From: Stieleria tagensis
GTDB lineage: Bacteria > Planctomycetota > Planctomycetia > Pirellulales > Pirellulaceae
Direction of reading: 5' to 3'
Assembly (NCBI RefSeq): GCF_024129865.1
Contig: NZ_JAMYFE010000066.1
Location: forward strand, 62,001 to 126,000
DNA: 64,000 bases
The notes beneath the pieces are model-generated. The model was not told the DNA's origin, made no database searches, and saw only the letters and a program-made list of their open reading frames with translations. This document shows, piece by piece, positions 24,361-33,822 of the stretch. Each line of letters begins with the position of its first letter. The first letter of the stretch is position 1. The translations under genes were made by a program, and so were the position numbers.

Positions 24361-26517
24361 ATGATGAGTGATGAAAACAACATGGAACTAAAAGTTCATG
24401 GCATGGACTGTGCCGAAGAAGTCTCGCTGATCAAACGCGAATTGGTGCCACTGCTCGGTGGTGATGAGCGTTTGGGTTTCGACTTGCTCAACGCCCGCCT
24501 GACGGTCGATCTGAATGGCGTTGACGTTACCGCCGGTGACGTGCGGGCCGCGATCGAGCGGACGGGATTGGAGGCCGAGACATGGGAGAATGCTGGGCAG
24601 TCATCGGACGAACAATCGTTCTGGGCAAGCCATCAGCGGGCGATCATGACCGCGATCAGCGGTGCGTTCGGCGGAATCGGATTGGTGATTCATCTGCTCT
24701 CTGGCGGCTTCGGTGATGCCGTCGCGAAGCCCGCGATTGCTTGCTATCTCGTTGGCATCTTGGCCGGTCTATATTTAGTGCTGCCGAAGGCATGGCGGTC
24801 GCTGATTACCTTGCGACCCGACATGAATTTGTTGATGTCGATCGCGGTGGTCGGTGCGATCGCGATCGGCGAATGGTTTGAGGGGGCGGCGGTCGCATTT
24901 CTGTTCTCGTTGTCGTTGCTATTGGAATCATGGAGCATCGGTCGGGCGAGGCGGGCGATCGCTTCGCTGATGGACCTGACGCCGCCGGTCGCTCACCTAC
25001 GCGACGAATCCGGCGAAGTCCGTGACGTTCCGCCCGCTGATGTTCCGGTCGGATCGACGCTTGTTGTTCGTCCCGGCGAGAAGATTCCTCTTGATGGCGA
25101 AGTCGTCGTCGGCAACAGCGATGTTAACCAGGCCCCGATCACCGGTGAAAGCGTGCCGGTGGAAAAGCAAGTCGGCGACGAGTTGTTCGCAGGCACGATC
25201 AACGGCGACGGTTTGCTGGAAATGCGGAGCACGAAAGCGGCGGAGAATACAACGCTGGCCCGCATCATCCAGCTGGTCGGCGATGCCGGATCAAAGCGGG
25301 CACCGTCGGAGAAGTGGGTCGAGAAATTTGCCGCGATCTACACCCCGGTGGTGATGGCGGTTGCCCTCTTGATCCTTCTGATTCCGACTTTGCTACTCGG
25401 ACAGCCTTGGTCGGTTTGGATCTATCGGTCGCTCGTGATATTGGTCATCGCTTGCCCGTGTGCTCTGGTCATGTCAACGCCCGTCTCGGTTGTTGCTGCG
25501 TTGGCCGCTGCGGCTCGCCAAGGAGTTTTGGTCAAAGGTGGCGTGTTCATTGAACTTCCGGGAAAACTCGTCGCGATCGCGATGGACAAGACCGGGACGC
25601 TGACCAAGGGGGCTCCCGAAGTGATCGACGTCGTTCCAATGAGCGGGCACGACGAAGAAGAATTGCTATCGCGTGCCGGAGCGCTCGAACTCAACAGCAA
25701 TCACCCGCTCGCGCGAGCCATCGTCGATGAGACTAAGAAGCGTGGCATGAACATGCCGCCAGCCGAATCGTTCGAGACGATCCAAGGCAAAGGAGCGACT
25801 GGAGTCATCGACGGGAAAACTTATTGGCTCGGTTCATTTCGTTATCTTGAACAACGCGAACAGGAAACCCCGGAAGTTCATCAGCAGCTTGAGGAGATGC
25901 AGGATGCCGGGCGAACCGTCGTGGCAATCGGCAATGACGAACACGTATGCGGCTTCATCACGCTGGCCGATGCGATCCGCGAAGAAACCCGCGACGCGAT
26001 CAAGACGTTGCACGAAGTTGGTATCAAACAAATCGTCATGCTAACGGGCGACAACGAGGGCACAGCCAAGGCGATCGGCAAAGAAGCCGGTATCGACGAA
26101 GTTCACGCGGAGTTGTTGCCCGAGGACAAAGTCAAGGCGGTCGAGGATCTCGTTTTGCGTTACGAGCATGTTGCGATGATCGGCGATGGCGTCAACGATG
26201 CACCCGCGCTTGCTCGCGCGTCGTTGGGACTCGCGATGGGCGCGGCAGGCAGCGACGCGGCGATCGAAACGGCGGACATCGCGCTCATGTCGGATGATCT
26301 ATCGAAGCTGCCGTGGTTGATCGGACACTCTCGGCGAACACTGGCGATCATTCGCCAAAACATCTGGTTCTCACTGGCGATCAAGGCTTTGTTCGTCGTG
26401 CTGACCTTGATGGGCATGGCATCGCTGTGGGCCGCCATCGCCGCCGACATGGGAGCGTCGCTGCTAGTCATCGCGAATGGACTGCGGTTGCTTTCGAGCC
26501 AGGAGGAGTCAAGCTGA
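24361..26517 (+). CDS. P1B-type heavy-metal ATPase (ZntA/CadA-like)
   Basis: A 718-aa metal-exporting ATPase of the inner membrane. ATG 24361 is chosen for the AGGA just upstream (24352-24355); 24364 is equally possible. The N-terminal metal-binding domain has a single Cys (GMDCAEE, C17) in place of CxxC. The transport motif is C365-P366-C367, TGES begins at 261, the phosphorylated Asp is D409 (DKTGTLT) and GDGVNDAP starts at 608. D696 in the last membrane helices (ADMGASL) matches the Zn/Pb/Cd-type signature of P1B-2 pumps. Zn, Cd or Pb export is therefore likely. A dead CDF fragment directly follows. Confidence 0.92.
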   Translation: MMSDENNMELKVHGMDCAEEVSLIKRELVPLLGGDERLGFDLLNARLTVDLNGVDVTAGDVRAAIERTGLEAETWENAGQSSDEQSFWASHQRAIMTAISGAFGGIGLVIHLLSGGFGDAVAKPAIACYLVGILAGLYLVLPKAWRSLITLRPDMNLLMSIAVVGAIAIGEWFEGAAVAFLFSLSLLLESWSIGRARRAIASLMDLTPPVAHLRDESGEVRDVPPADVPVGSTLVVRPGEKIPLDGEVVVGNSDVNQAPITGESVPVEKQVGDELFAGTINGDGLLEMRSTKAAENTTLARIIQLVGDAGSKRAPSEKWVEKFAAIYTPVVMAVALLILLIPTLLLGQPWSVWIYRSLVILVIACPCALVMSTPVSVVAALAAAARQGVLVKGGVFIELPGKLVAIAMDKTGTLTKGAPEVIDVVPMSGHDEEELLSRAGALELNSNHPLARAIVDETKKRGMNMPPAESFETIQGKGATGVIDGKTYWLGSFRYLEQREQETPEVHQQLEEMQDAGRTVVAIGNDEHVCGFITLADAIREETRDAIKTLHEVGIKQIVMLTGDNEGTAKAIGKEAGIDEVHAELLPEDKVKAVEDLVLRYEHVAMIGDGVNDAPALARASLGLAMGAAGSDAAIETADIALMSDDLSKLPWLIGHSRRTLAIIRQNIWFSLAIKALFVVLTLMGMASLWAAIAADMGASLLVIANGLRLLSSQEESS

Positions 26518-26637
26518 TCGGTGTCATCATTTCGGGAGCACTGGTCTTGTAGACAGGATCACAGGTTCCCGACTTGGTCATCGGGATAATCATTGCGGCG
26601 GTGGTCCTCCGGGGCGGCGTGAAGATTCGCGGATAGG
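26518..26637 (+). pseudogene. Relic of a CDF (CzcD-like) cation transporter
   Basis: The frame running past the end of the ATPase reads GVIISGALVL, a stop (TAG), then TGSQVPDLVIGIIIAAVVLRGGVKI and a second stop at 26637. This matches the end of the membrane part of CDF transporters (PDxxIG followed by a hydrophobic helix). The rest of the gene is missing upstream and downstream. It suggests that an ATPase-CDF gene pair was once present and lost its second member. Confidence 0.6.
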
Positions 26638-26698
26638 CAAAGGATGAAGTCTACTTCGATGTGGCCTGATGATTGCCCGATGACTGTGCCGCGCTTTC

Positions 26699-27442
26699 TC
26701 AAAACGATGCCGGTGGAGGAGTGTCAATCCGAAAGGAGCCATCGGACGGCTGGACCGATAGATCTCTCTGCGATGTCGATGAGAGCGGGGTGTCGAATTG
26801 GCTTTGGTTGCTTCGGCTCGGCGGTGCGACAGTCCGTGGATCAAACGTTGATTGGGGTGGGCTGGCAATCGGACGCGAATCATCGCGTGGATACTGGTCT
26901 CGAAGATGATCCTGCTGAGACGGGAAGTTGCCGGTGGAAGCGGAAGGCAACGAGGGCGGTGCAAGATAGCCGCCATCAGATGGCGCGACTGCACCGTCCG
27001 GACTCACAGGGCCATGCGAGTGAGCGTCGTACGAATGGCTGGCGTGATCGTGGCCAGCGTGATCGTCAGGCTGAACAAAATTCCGTTCGTCGTATGCCGG
27101 TGCATTGTTGAAGGGAACATTCTGAAAACTTCTGCCTTCTAGGTAGGGCGATCCAATTTCGGATTGCAGTTGATACTGCAAGGGACAAACGCTAGTCGCT
27201 GGGCAGTACGTATCAAGCCCGCCATGTCCCAGATAGTCGTTGTCTCGGTAGTGAGCATGACCTCCGTAACCTTGATAGTGACCTGCGTGGTATTCAAAGC
27301 CGTGATGGTAGTCGTGGGCGTGCCCTTGAATGCCGCCATGATGGAACCAGTACTCGTGGTGATATTGAGCAGCGGCAGAATCGGCGAAATGGACTGTGAA
27401 AAGAAACGCAGCGGCGGCAGTGGCAATGAATTGCGTAGGCAT
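26699..27442 (-). CDS. Exported His- and Pro/Ser-rich protein
   Basis: A 247-aa protein from the ATG at 27442, which starts a clean signal peptide (TQFIATAAAAFLFTVHFADSAAAQ); a longer frame adds 27 unlikely residues. The N-terminal half is rich in His, Tyr and Gly (YHHEYWFHHGGIQGHAHDYHH). The middle has two Cys (YCPATSVCPL) and a His cluster (DDHAGHDHASHSYDAHSHG), and the C-terminal part is low-complexity Pro/Ser/Gln. It is likely a periplasmic or surface metal-binding protein. Low complexity makes homology-based naming unsafe. Confidence 0.6.
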   Translation of the reverse strand: MPTQFIATAAAAFLFTVHFADSAAAQYHHEYWFHHGGIQGHAHDYHHGFEYHAGHYQGYGGHAHYRDNDYLGHGGLDTYCPATSVCPLQYQLQSEIGSPYLEGRSFQNVPFNNAPAYDERNFVQPDDHAGHDHASHSYDAHSHGPVSPDGAVAPSDGGYLAPPSLPSASTGNFPSQQDHLRDQYPRDDSRPIASPPQSTFDPRTVAPPSRSNQSQFDTPLSSTSQRDLSVQPSDGSFRIDTPPPASF

Positions 27443-27586
27443 GTTTTTCCACTCTTTGTAAATGTTATCGAAATTGTTTAGCCGCCTCCCCAGCGGGCCG
27501 CGCTTCTGAGAGGTTCTTCGCACGAACCGCGTGAGACGAAGCTTACGCGGTCATTCAAAATCTGTTGGTTCCTCGTTCATAGTCGC

Positions 27587-27931
27587 TTAGTGATGGTGTC
27601 CACCGACGCCTAGAACATGGAAGCGTCCAATGTCGATGTGCAACCCACCGTGCTGTCGGCTCGATGGCGCACGATACGCCGGAGTGTACTGTTGCTGGTA
27701 TTGCGGTTGATACGTTTGGCCGTATCCATAGCCGCTATTTTTCGATCGGTATCCGTAGTTGGGATATGTTTGAATGGGCGCGTGACTGAAGCCACCGTGG
27801 TGATAGCTACCATGATGACTGCCGCCGAATCCATGGTGACCGCCGTGAAAGTAATCTGCTGCAGTGGTGGTGGCGGTTCCGGTGGCGGAAAACAATCCTG
27901 ACGTGAGAGCAATGGCGAGAAAGCGTTTCAT
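27587..27931 (-). CDS. Small exported His/Gly/Tyr-rich protein
   Basis: A 114-aa protein with a signal peptide (KRFLAIALTSGLFSATGTATTTAA), then a His/Gly-rich block (FHGGHHGFGGSHHGSYHHGG) and a Tyr/Gln-rich part, ending in GVGGHHH. It has the same composition and layout as the product at 39555, and it precedes the other His-rich gene (26699) on the same strand by 145 bases. I infer extracytoplasmic metal binding from composition only. Confidence 0.6.
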   Translation of the reverse strand: MKRFLAIALTSGLFSATGTATTTAADYFHGGHHGFGGSHHGSYHHGGFSHAPIQTYPNYGYRSKNSGYGYGQTYQPQYQQQYTPAYRAPSSRQHGGLHIDIGRFHVLGVGGHHH

Positions 27932-28246
27932 ACTGATTCATCTTGACGTTTTGGGGGGAGGTGCACGGCAAGTGCCGCTGAACCCTGACTAACGCACCTT
28001 ATGTGCCAAACCAGAAAACCGGCGATTTACGCAGGTTTCAACAATCAGGTGTCGTCGGAATGACTTCTGAGCGTCACCGTTAAGACGACAAACTGAGACT
28101 TGCCCAACAGTTCTTCCGCACAACCGTTACCACTGGACCCCGATCAGGTGGGATGAAACGGACTGCAGCGATTCGATTTGATGTTTCGCTTGTTTCAAGC
28201 CGATGGAAAACACCGGCTGGTCTATTTTTTCACGGAGGAAAATGCG

Positions 28247-29929
28247 GTGATCGCATCTCAACCGACCAGCAATCGTTCTCGTCAATCGCGACGTCGGCGA
28301 TTGCGTGCGGTCTTGAACATGATCCTTATCACAAGCTCGGCGGCGAGTTTCACGACAGGCTGTCAAAGCGTTGGCAGTCACGTCGCAAAAGCGACTCGAA
28401 CGCCTGCGCCGGTTCACGCGACCCCATCGGACGAAATACCCAGCTCATTTCAAGGCGTCGTCGATGCCCCCGTGGTGACCGTCGCATTTGACGACAAAGT
28501 GGATGTCGGCGTGGACGAGAAAGGGCTTAGCGAAAACTCTGCCGCCAATGCCAGGCAAGAGCAGGATTCCGACGAAAAAGCCGATGCCGATGATGCCGGT
28601 TCGCTTGCGGACGTCATGGCATTGGAATCGCCACGCCAAGCAGCTGCGTACGACGTGCAACCGTTCTCTATGAGCAACGACTACTACTTCAGCGAACAAC
28701 CCGCCGATCAGACCGACGGACTCACACTCGAAGCGATCGAGTCGATCGCGCTTGCCAACAACCCAACGATTGCTGAACTTGTCGCGACGACCCAGAAGGC
28801 GGCTGGTTACAAAGCCCAGGTTGGTCTGCGAGCCAATCCGTCCATCGGTTATCAAGCGACACAATTGGCCGACCGAGGCACCGACCAGCACACCATTTTC
28901 ATCTCGCAAACGATTATCACAGCCGACAAACTGGCTCTCAATCGCAACGTGCTGAACGAAGCTCTTCGCGCCCAGTTGATGCAACTTGAAGCTCAAAAGT
29001 ACCGTATTACGACGGACATTCGCCTTGCATTTTACGACGCGTTGGCAGCCCAGAATCGTGTCAACTTGATCCAAGATTTCCAGTCGGTCGCCGACACGGG
29101 AGTTGATCTAGCAGAGCAAATCAAAGAGGCTCAGGAAGGATCGCAGCTGGACGTCGTACAAGCGAAAGTGCAACAGAACGAAATTCGTTTGGCGCTGCGT
29201 CAAGCACAAGTACAACTCGACGCGACATGGCGAGAACTTTCTGCGTTGGCCGGCAATCCGAACTTGACACCGATGCCGCTCAAGGGCACATTGCCCAATG
29301 CAGAAGCTGAACTGGATTGGCCCAGCGTCGCGTCCACGATGATCGCGTCGAGTCCCGAAGTTCAGGCGGCTCAAGCTCGCATCAATCAAGCACGTGCGAA
29401 CATCTGCCGCCAAGAAGTGCAGCCGATACCAAACCTTGACGTGCAGTTCGCCGCCGGTTTGGACAACGGCACCGACAACGGTTTGATTAACTTACAAATC
29501 GGCGCACCGATTCCCGTCTTCAATAAGAATCAGGGAAACATCTGTGCCGCCCGCTCCGAGTACGCTCGGGCATCACGAGAACTCGATCGGATTCAAAATT
29601 CGATCAAGGCCCGACTGGCTGCCGTGTCACGAGCCTACGATTCGTCGTTGATCGCTGTCGAGCAATACACGAGCGACATTCTGCCCAACGCTGAGGAAGG
29701 TCTCAAGTTGGCTGAATTCGCATACAAAGCGGGCGAGACCAGCTTCGTGCAAGTCCTCATTGCACGTCGAACCTACTTCGACACAAACTTGCAGTACATC
29801 GTTTCTCAACAACAACTCGCTCAAGCTCGCGCTCGCGTCGATGGTTTTGTGCTGACCGGTGCCCTGGATGCGGTCGTTGATAGAAGCGGCGACGATAGCC
29901 TTCGCGGCCTGACACTGAGTCAGCAGTGA
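28247..29929 (+). CDS. TolC-family outer-membrane efflux protein
   Basis: A 560-aa outer-membrane channel for RND systems (CusC/CzcC type). GTG 28247 is chosen because GGAGGA (28234-28239) sits 7 bases upstream. The N-terminus has a long basic leader, then MILITSSAASFTTGC, a lipobox-like signal. An acidic linker of about 110 residues precedes the first TolC repeat (LTLEAIESIALANNPTI). The second repeat (SPEVQAAQARINQARA) and the heptad-rich helices (about 200-340 and 400-540) complete the fold. It sits at the end of cluster A and is the expected partner of the adaptor and pump at 17384 and 18821. Confidence 0.85.
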   Translation: MIASQPTSNRSRQSRRRRLRAVLNMILITSSAASFTTGCQSVGSHVAKATRTPAPVHATPSDEIPSSFQGVVDAPVVTVAFDDKVDVGVDEKGLSENSAANARQEQDSDEKADADDAGSLADVMALESPRQAAAYDVQPFSMSNDYYFSEQPADQTDGLTLEAIESIALANNPTIAELVATTQKAAGYKAQVGLRANPSIGYQATQLADRGTDQHTIFISQTIITADKLALNRNVLNEALRAQLMQLEAQKYRITTDIRLAFYDALAAQNRVNLIQDFQSVADTGVDLAEQIKEAQEGSQLDVVQAKVQQNEIRLALRQAQVQLDATWRELSALAGNPNLTPMPLKGTLPNAEAELDWPSVASTMIASSPEVQAAQARINQARANICRQEVQPIPNLDVQFAAGLDNGTDNGLINLQIGAPIPVFNKNQGNICAARSEYARASRELDRIQNSIKARLAAVSRAYDSSLIAVEQYTSDILPNAEEGLKLAEFAYKAGETSFVQVLIARRTYFDTNLQYIVSQQQLAQARARVDGFVLTGALDAVVDRSGDDSLRGLTLSQQ

Positions 29930-30459
29930 TTCAGTCGGAGTGAATCAAGATGCGTCAAACTTGCGCTGTTTGGAATTAGCGACGCTGAATGCGCACAATC
30001 TCACGAACGAAAGTAGAAACAGCATCGAAACGCAACTTAGATGCACATCTGCTGGTCTGTTTTCTTGCTTACGTGATGTGGGAAACACTTGGCGGGTTGT
30101 GTGAGCAAGCGGGTCTGGGGACTGAACCTCGCCGTGTGATGGACGAGTTGGGCGAGATCCGATCGATGGACGTGGTCTTGCCGACGCAAGAGGGGATCGA
30201 ACTTCGCCAGCCATGCATCGCTCGTCCCAGCGAGCATCAAGCGATTCTACTCGAGCGACCCGGGCTCGATCTTCCCAAACGACTACATCAAATCGAAATG
30301 TAGTGGAAACTTTTTGAGTGTCACCCCGCAAAACGCGGTGTTTACTCAGCGAACTGGGGAAGTCGGGCTAGGCCGGTGCAGTTTTAAAAGGTTTGCTGGT
30401 GACTTTGGGTCTGTAAACCGACCCAGTGAGTGCAGCGGACTCCAATTGCCAGGAGGCCG
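29930..30459. other. Intergenic region with transposase relic
   Basis: Apart from the transposase fragment noted separately (29989-30303), I see no gene. A weak hairpin, CCCGCAAAACGCGG, lies near 30323, just after the fragment. Confidence 0.4.
29989..30303 (+). pseudogene. C-terminal relic of an IS4/IS1634-type transposase
   Basis: The frame encodes LDAHLLVCFLAYVMWETLGG, then CEQAGLGTEPRRVMDELGE, VVLPTQEG and PSEHQAILLERPGLDLP. This is the typical end of IS1634/IS4-group transposases (the LAYVMWKTL helix and the RPTDHQAILL-like ending). The N-terminal and catalytic parts are missing, and I do not see inverted repeats. It marks an old insertion between cluster A and the caspase genes. Confidence 0.65.
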
Positions 30460-33400
30460 TTACTTCTCAAGGACCGGCTTTCTATCATTCGGCTTCCTAT
30501 CGAGAGTCAGTGGGAAAAAAACGTTGTCCGAATGCTCGTCGGATAAAGAATCGTTCGTCGCCTCCGGATCAGGCAACGGGGGTTTCATAACGCTGTAGGT
30601 ATTCTTGCTGCTGAACTCATTAAATGCGTAAGAATCCGATCGGAAAACAACCGCGTCGAGTGACTTGCTATTTCGTTTGATCCAGTCAGCAACCGCTATC
30701 CGAATCTGACGTGGCAGCGGAAACGGTTTCTCGAAGCCCGCAATTGCGTGACGAATGGATTCAATATCGTGCATTTCCGTTATTTGATCACACCGGCTGA
30801 TCCCATGTGGGATATCGGTGAAAAGAAAAAACTCGTCATCGAGTTCGTAAACAGCCAGTACGGGAACTGGCGAGAGAGGCTTTGAATACGGTCGACCATT
30901 TGTAGCTTCGGATTGAAGTTCGATCAGATCCTTAACACGAATGGCAGTTTTTGGGTTCAGTCGCACTCTTATGATGGCATCGTAATAGGGCCTTAAGTAC
31001 TCGCGAAGTTCAGAGCAGTACTCGCAGGCTTTGTTTTCACTCGCACCGGCATGCGTTAACTCCCCATTTGCGGCAGAGTCGGACAGAGCAAGTCGACATA
31101 AGCTATGGAGCAATTCACCGTCTAGCTCGGACTGGTACCGATCCTCCGTTGAACTGTCAAGCAGCATCTTTGACGCGAATAAACAGATTTCCAACTGATC
31201 TCGATGAGGAGCCGACCCAATGATGTCGCGGTAACGCAGCAAAGCGTCACGCAACTGGTCGGCGTTTGACGGCGAGTCAGGGTCGTAACGTGACACTTCA
31301 ATCCTTTCCTTTACAGATTTGACGACTAGTGTGGTTAGTTCTCCCAGTGCTTGCCAGCTACCTGATGTCGCCTTCGATCCGCCCTCTTCTTCGTAAACCT
31401 GATCGGCGCGTTGCGCCATTCGGTAGGCCATGTCAAGATCTTGAATTGACGAATCCAGGCACAGTGTGAGAGCTTGTTTGTAGGTCAGGATGGCGCGAGT
31501 TTTTTGACGATTGTCGTTTTTACTCGCCGTCGCTTCGTCCTCGCTGAGGTCGATCGGCGGCGACGACAAATGAACGAGACTGATTGCGCGTCGATAATCA
31601 TCAAAGGCTTCCAGCGGATCAATTCTTGCTGGGTCACCGAACAAGTTACAGTCCCCCAAACGCTCGCGAGTATTGATAAGGCGTTCGATGTAACTCATCT
31701 GGATTGCGGGATCATGATCGTCCGATGACAAGAACGCGTGGTAGTGACGATGGACGTTCGCGTCAAGCTGTAGATAGGCTTCACAAGCCTTGCTGGTTTC
31801 TCCTCGAAAACGAGTCAGCATCGCTATGCCGTGCTGGTTGTGCAATGCCGTGATGCGAGCGACGTGATTTTCTGTTCCGTCTTCCCGAGTAAAATGCTTC
31901 GTTAGAATTTCATTCGATTCAGCAAAGTCACTCTGTGCGTCCGCAAGTTCCCAACGCTTCATGTGAAGCCAAGCTCTTCGGTTTAGAACGTGAGCATGCA
32001 GCATGTGCCCTGGAAGGACTTCCTCTGACAGCCTTTCTGAAGTATCAAAGAGCTCTCTCGCTGCCTTCCATTCCCGCATGCCGGCTTTCGCGTCCGCTTG
32101 ACGTCCGATGGCATAGATTCTGAAAAACTCGGAGTAGCCTCGATTCGCACTCACCTTCTGCACCATCTCCGCTGCAGTGGCAAATTCCTCTGCCGCAGCT
32201 TTGTGCTGAGTGACCGATGTCAGAAACTCCCCGTAGTCGGCACGACATAGCGCTGCGATGAACGGCAAGTGTTCAAGTTCCGAATTGAGAATCCGCTTTT
32301 CATAGGCGGAAATAGCATTCTTGTACTCTGACTTTGCTTCGTGCTCTCTTCCAAGTTTGTGAAGCACGACGGCAAGCAGATGCAAGTCCTCTTCCTTCAA
32401 TTCCGATTTCTGTGACGTTAACTCATCGCGGATTGTCTCTAGAGCGAGTTTCAGCTTTTTGGCACTGGTTATGTCAAATAGCAACTCTGCATGCCGGTAT
32501 CGTCGTGAAAGCAGGTCGTCGCCGCTGGGACGATCTCGAAAAAGCTCCTCAGCCGTTTCTCGAAGCTCGTCAATATCCACTAGCTGCGCAAACTCAGCGG
32601 ATGACCTTTTTTGTGGAGTTCGTGCTGAGTGCTGCTGCATTAAATAGGTACGGATGCCTGGCACGAACCAGGGCATTTCATCAAACCACCAATTTCCTTG
32701 GCAGCTTGCTACCATCGCCTTTAGCTGCAAGTGTCCTCCGTTGCTGAGGCTTATCTCTGCGGCGGCATTTAACTTATTGAGCCCTTCCAAAGTGGGAGTA
32801 AAGCAGAACTCACCACTGTGGTTTCCTAAGTGTCGGCAGTCGGGACGCTGAGATTCGTCAGCGCTGAGTCCGTCTTTCACATAAGTCAACAAGCGGTTCG
32901 CCCAAACCCGACCGTCCGGCGATCGACCGTTACGGATAGGCAGGTACTTCAGGCCGTCCAAAAAAACAGTCGTGAATTTAGAGTTCGATCCACCGCGATC
33001 GGGAGCGTCTCCCGACACTTGGTTATCCCGACAGGAGGCCATCGCTTGGAACGAGGGCTCAAGCTGCAATGACGTGTCGGAGCGATCATCTTTGCTTGCT
33101 GGCTGGAACGCGAACTTACCCCGGCTGTTGAATATCTCACCTGAATAGCAACAATCCAGGACGATCAACGTGTGCTGACAGTTGAACTCGTCAACTTCTT
33201 TGAACAATTGATCTGGTAAGCCGACACTACCGACTGGGTTGCGATCCTTGTCGAACTCGATATCGAGCGGCAGGAGTGCCACCTGCTCACCCACGGGCGC
33301 TCGTTCACGTTTCAGGGCGTGGCCAGCGAAAAAAACTAGAATGGAATCATCGTGGTCGACTCGCAATCGTAGTTTCTTGATGTGCTCGTTGATCTCGGAC

Positions 33401-33714
33401 TCATTCGGGTCTCCATCGTCAGCGACGTCACCATCGGTAAGAACAATGGTGTTCTCTTTCTGATAACCGTAGTACTCGGTAAGGACCTTCGACAACTCGA
33501 CCGCATCGTTCGCAGCATTGCTGAGTGGCTTTAAGCCCGACGGCGCAAGCTCCGCTTCTCGCTGGGTGTAGTTGACTCCAATCAAGATCGCAAACTTCTC
33601 CGACGAAGTCAGCGGAAGCGTCTCGGTGCCAGAGTCATCACTCCACGCGTTTGAGCCGCTTGCAAGCAGAAGCAGGAAAGAAACCCATATCGCGGTCGGA
33701 TTTTTTTTTCTCAT
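30460..33714 (-). CDS. Secreted caspase-family (C14) protein with TPR region
   Basis: A 1084-aa protein with a signal peptide (about 1-25) and an N-terminal caspase-like domain. The domain starts at FAILIGVNY and has the catalytic His H132 (FFAGHA) and Cys C189 (LDCCYSG). The large remainder (about 300-950) is helical and repeat-like with TPR character (e.g. AVVLHKLGREHEAKSEYKNAISAYEK, split by shorter helices). The C-terminal 120 residues form a separate segment (VLAVYELDDEFFLF). Export of a caspase-fold protease is unusual outside planctomycetes and relatives. It is last in a minus-strand set, 108 bases after the second caspase-like gene. Substrate and role are unknown. Confidence 0.8.
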   Translation of the reverse strand: MRKKNPTAIWVSFLLLLASGSNAWSDDSGTETLPLTSSEKFAILIGVNYTQREAELAPSGLKPLSNAANDAVELSKVLTEYYGYQKENTIVLTDGDVADDGDPNESEINEHIKKLRLRVDHDDSILVFFAGHALKRERAPVGEQVALLPLDIEFDKDRNPVGSVGLPDQLFKEVDEFNCQHTLIVLDCCYSGEIFNSRGKFAFQPASKDDRSDTSLQLEPSFQAMASCRDNQVSGDAPDRGGSNSKFTTVFLDGLKYLPIRNGRSPDGRVWANRLLTYVKDGLSADESQRPDCRHLGNHSGEFCFTPTLEGLNKLNAAAEISLSNGGHLQLKAMVASCQGNWWFDEMPWFVPGIRTYLMQQHSARTPQKRSSAEFAQLVDIDELRETAEELFRDRPSGDDLLSRRYRHAELLFDITSAKKLKLALETIRDELTSQKSELKEEDLHLLAVVLHKLGREHEAKSEYKNAISAYEKRILNSELEHLPFIAALCRADYGEFLTSVTQHKAAAEEFATAAEMVQKVSANRGYSEFFRIYAIGRQADAKAGMREWKAARELFDTSERLSEEVLPGHMLHAHVLNRRAWLHMKRWELADAQSDFAESNEILTKHFTREDGTENHVARITALHNQHGIAMLTRFRGETSKACEAYLQLDANVHRHYHAFLSSDDHDPAIQMSYIERLINTRERLGDCNLFGDPARIDPLEAFDDYRRAISLVHLSSPPIDLSEDEATASKNDNRQKTRAILTYKQALTLCLDSSIQDLDMAYRMAQRADQVYEEEGGSKATSGSWQALGELTTLVVKSVKERIEVSRYDPDSPSNADQLRDALLRYRDIIGSAPHRDQLEICLFASKMLLDSSTEDRYQSELDGELLHSLCRLALSDSAANGELTHAGASENKACEYCSELREYLRPYYDAIIRVRLNPKTAIRVKDLIELQSEATNGRPYSKPLSPVPVLAVYELDDEFFLFTDIPHGISRCDQITEMHDIESIRHAIAGFEKPFPLPRQIRIAVADWIKRNSKSLDAVVFRSDSYAFNEFSSKNTYSVMKPPLPDPEATNDSLSDEHSDNVFFPLTLDRKPNDRKPVLEK

Positions 33715-33822
33715 TACTTTCCCCTTCTGACGCTGCAGCGCATCGGTTGGCTTCTACCATTGAGTGACTAAAAACTATAATTCTACATGAAACCGGTATG
33801 CCCATGGAATTATTTTCGCGTA

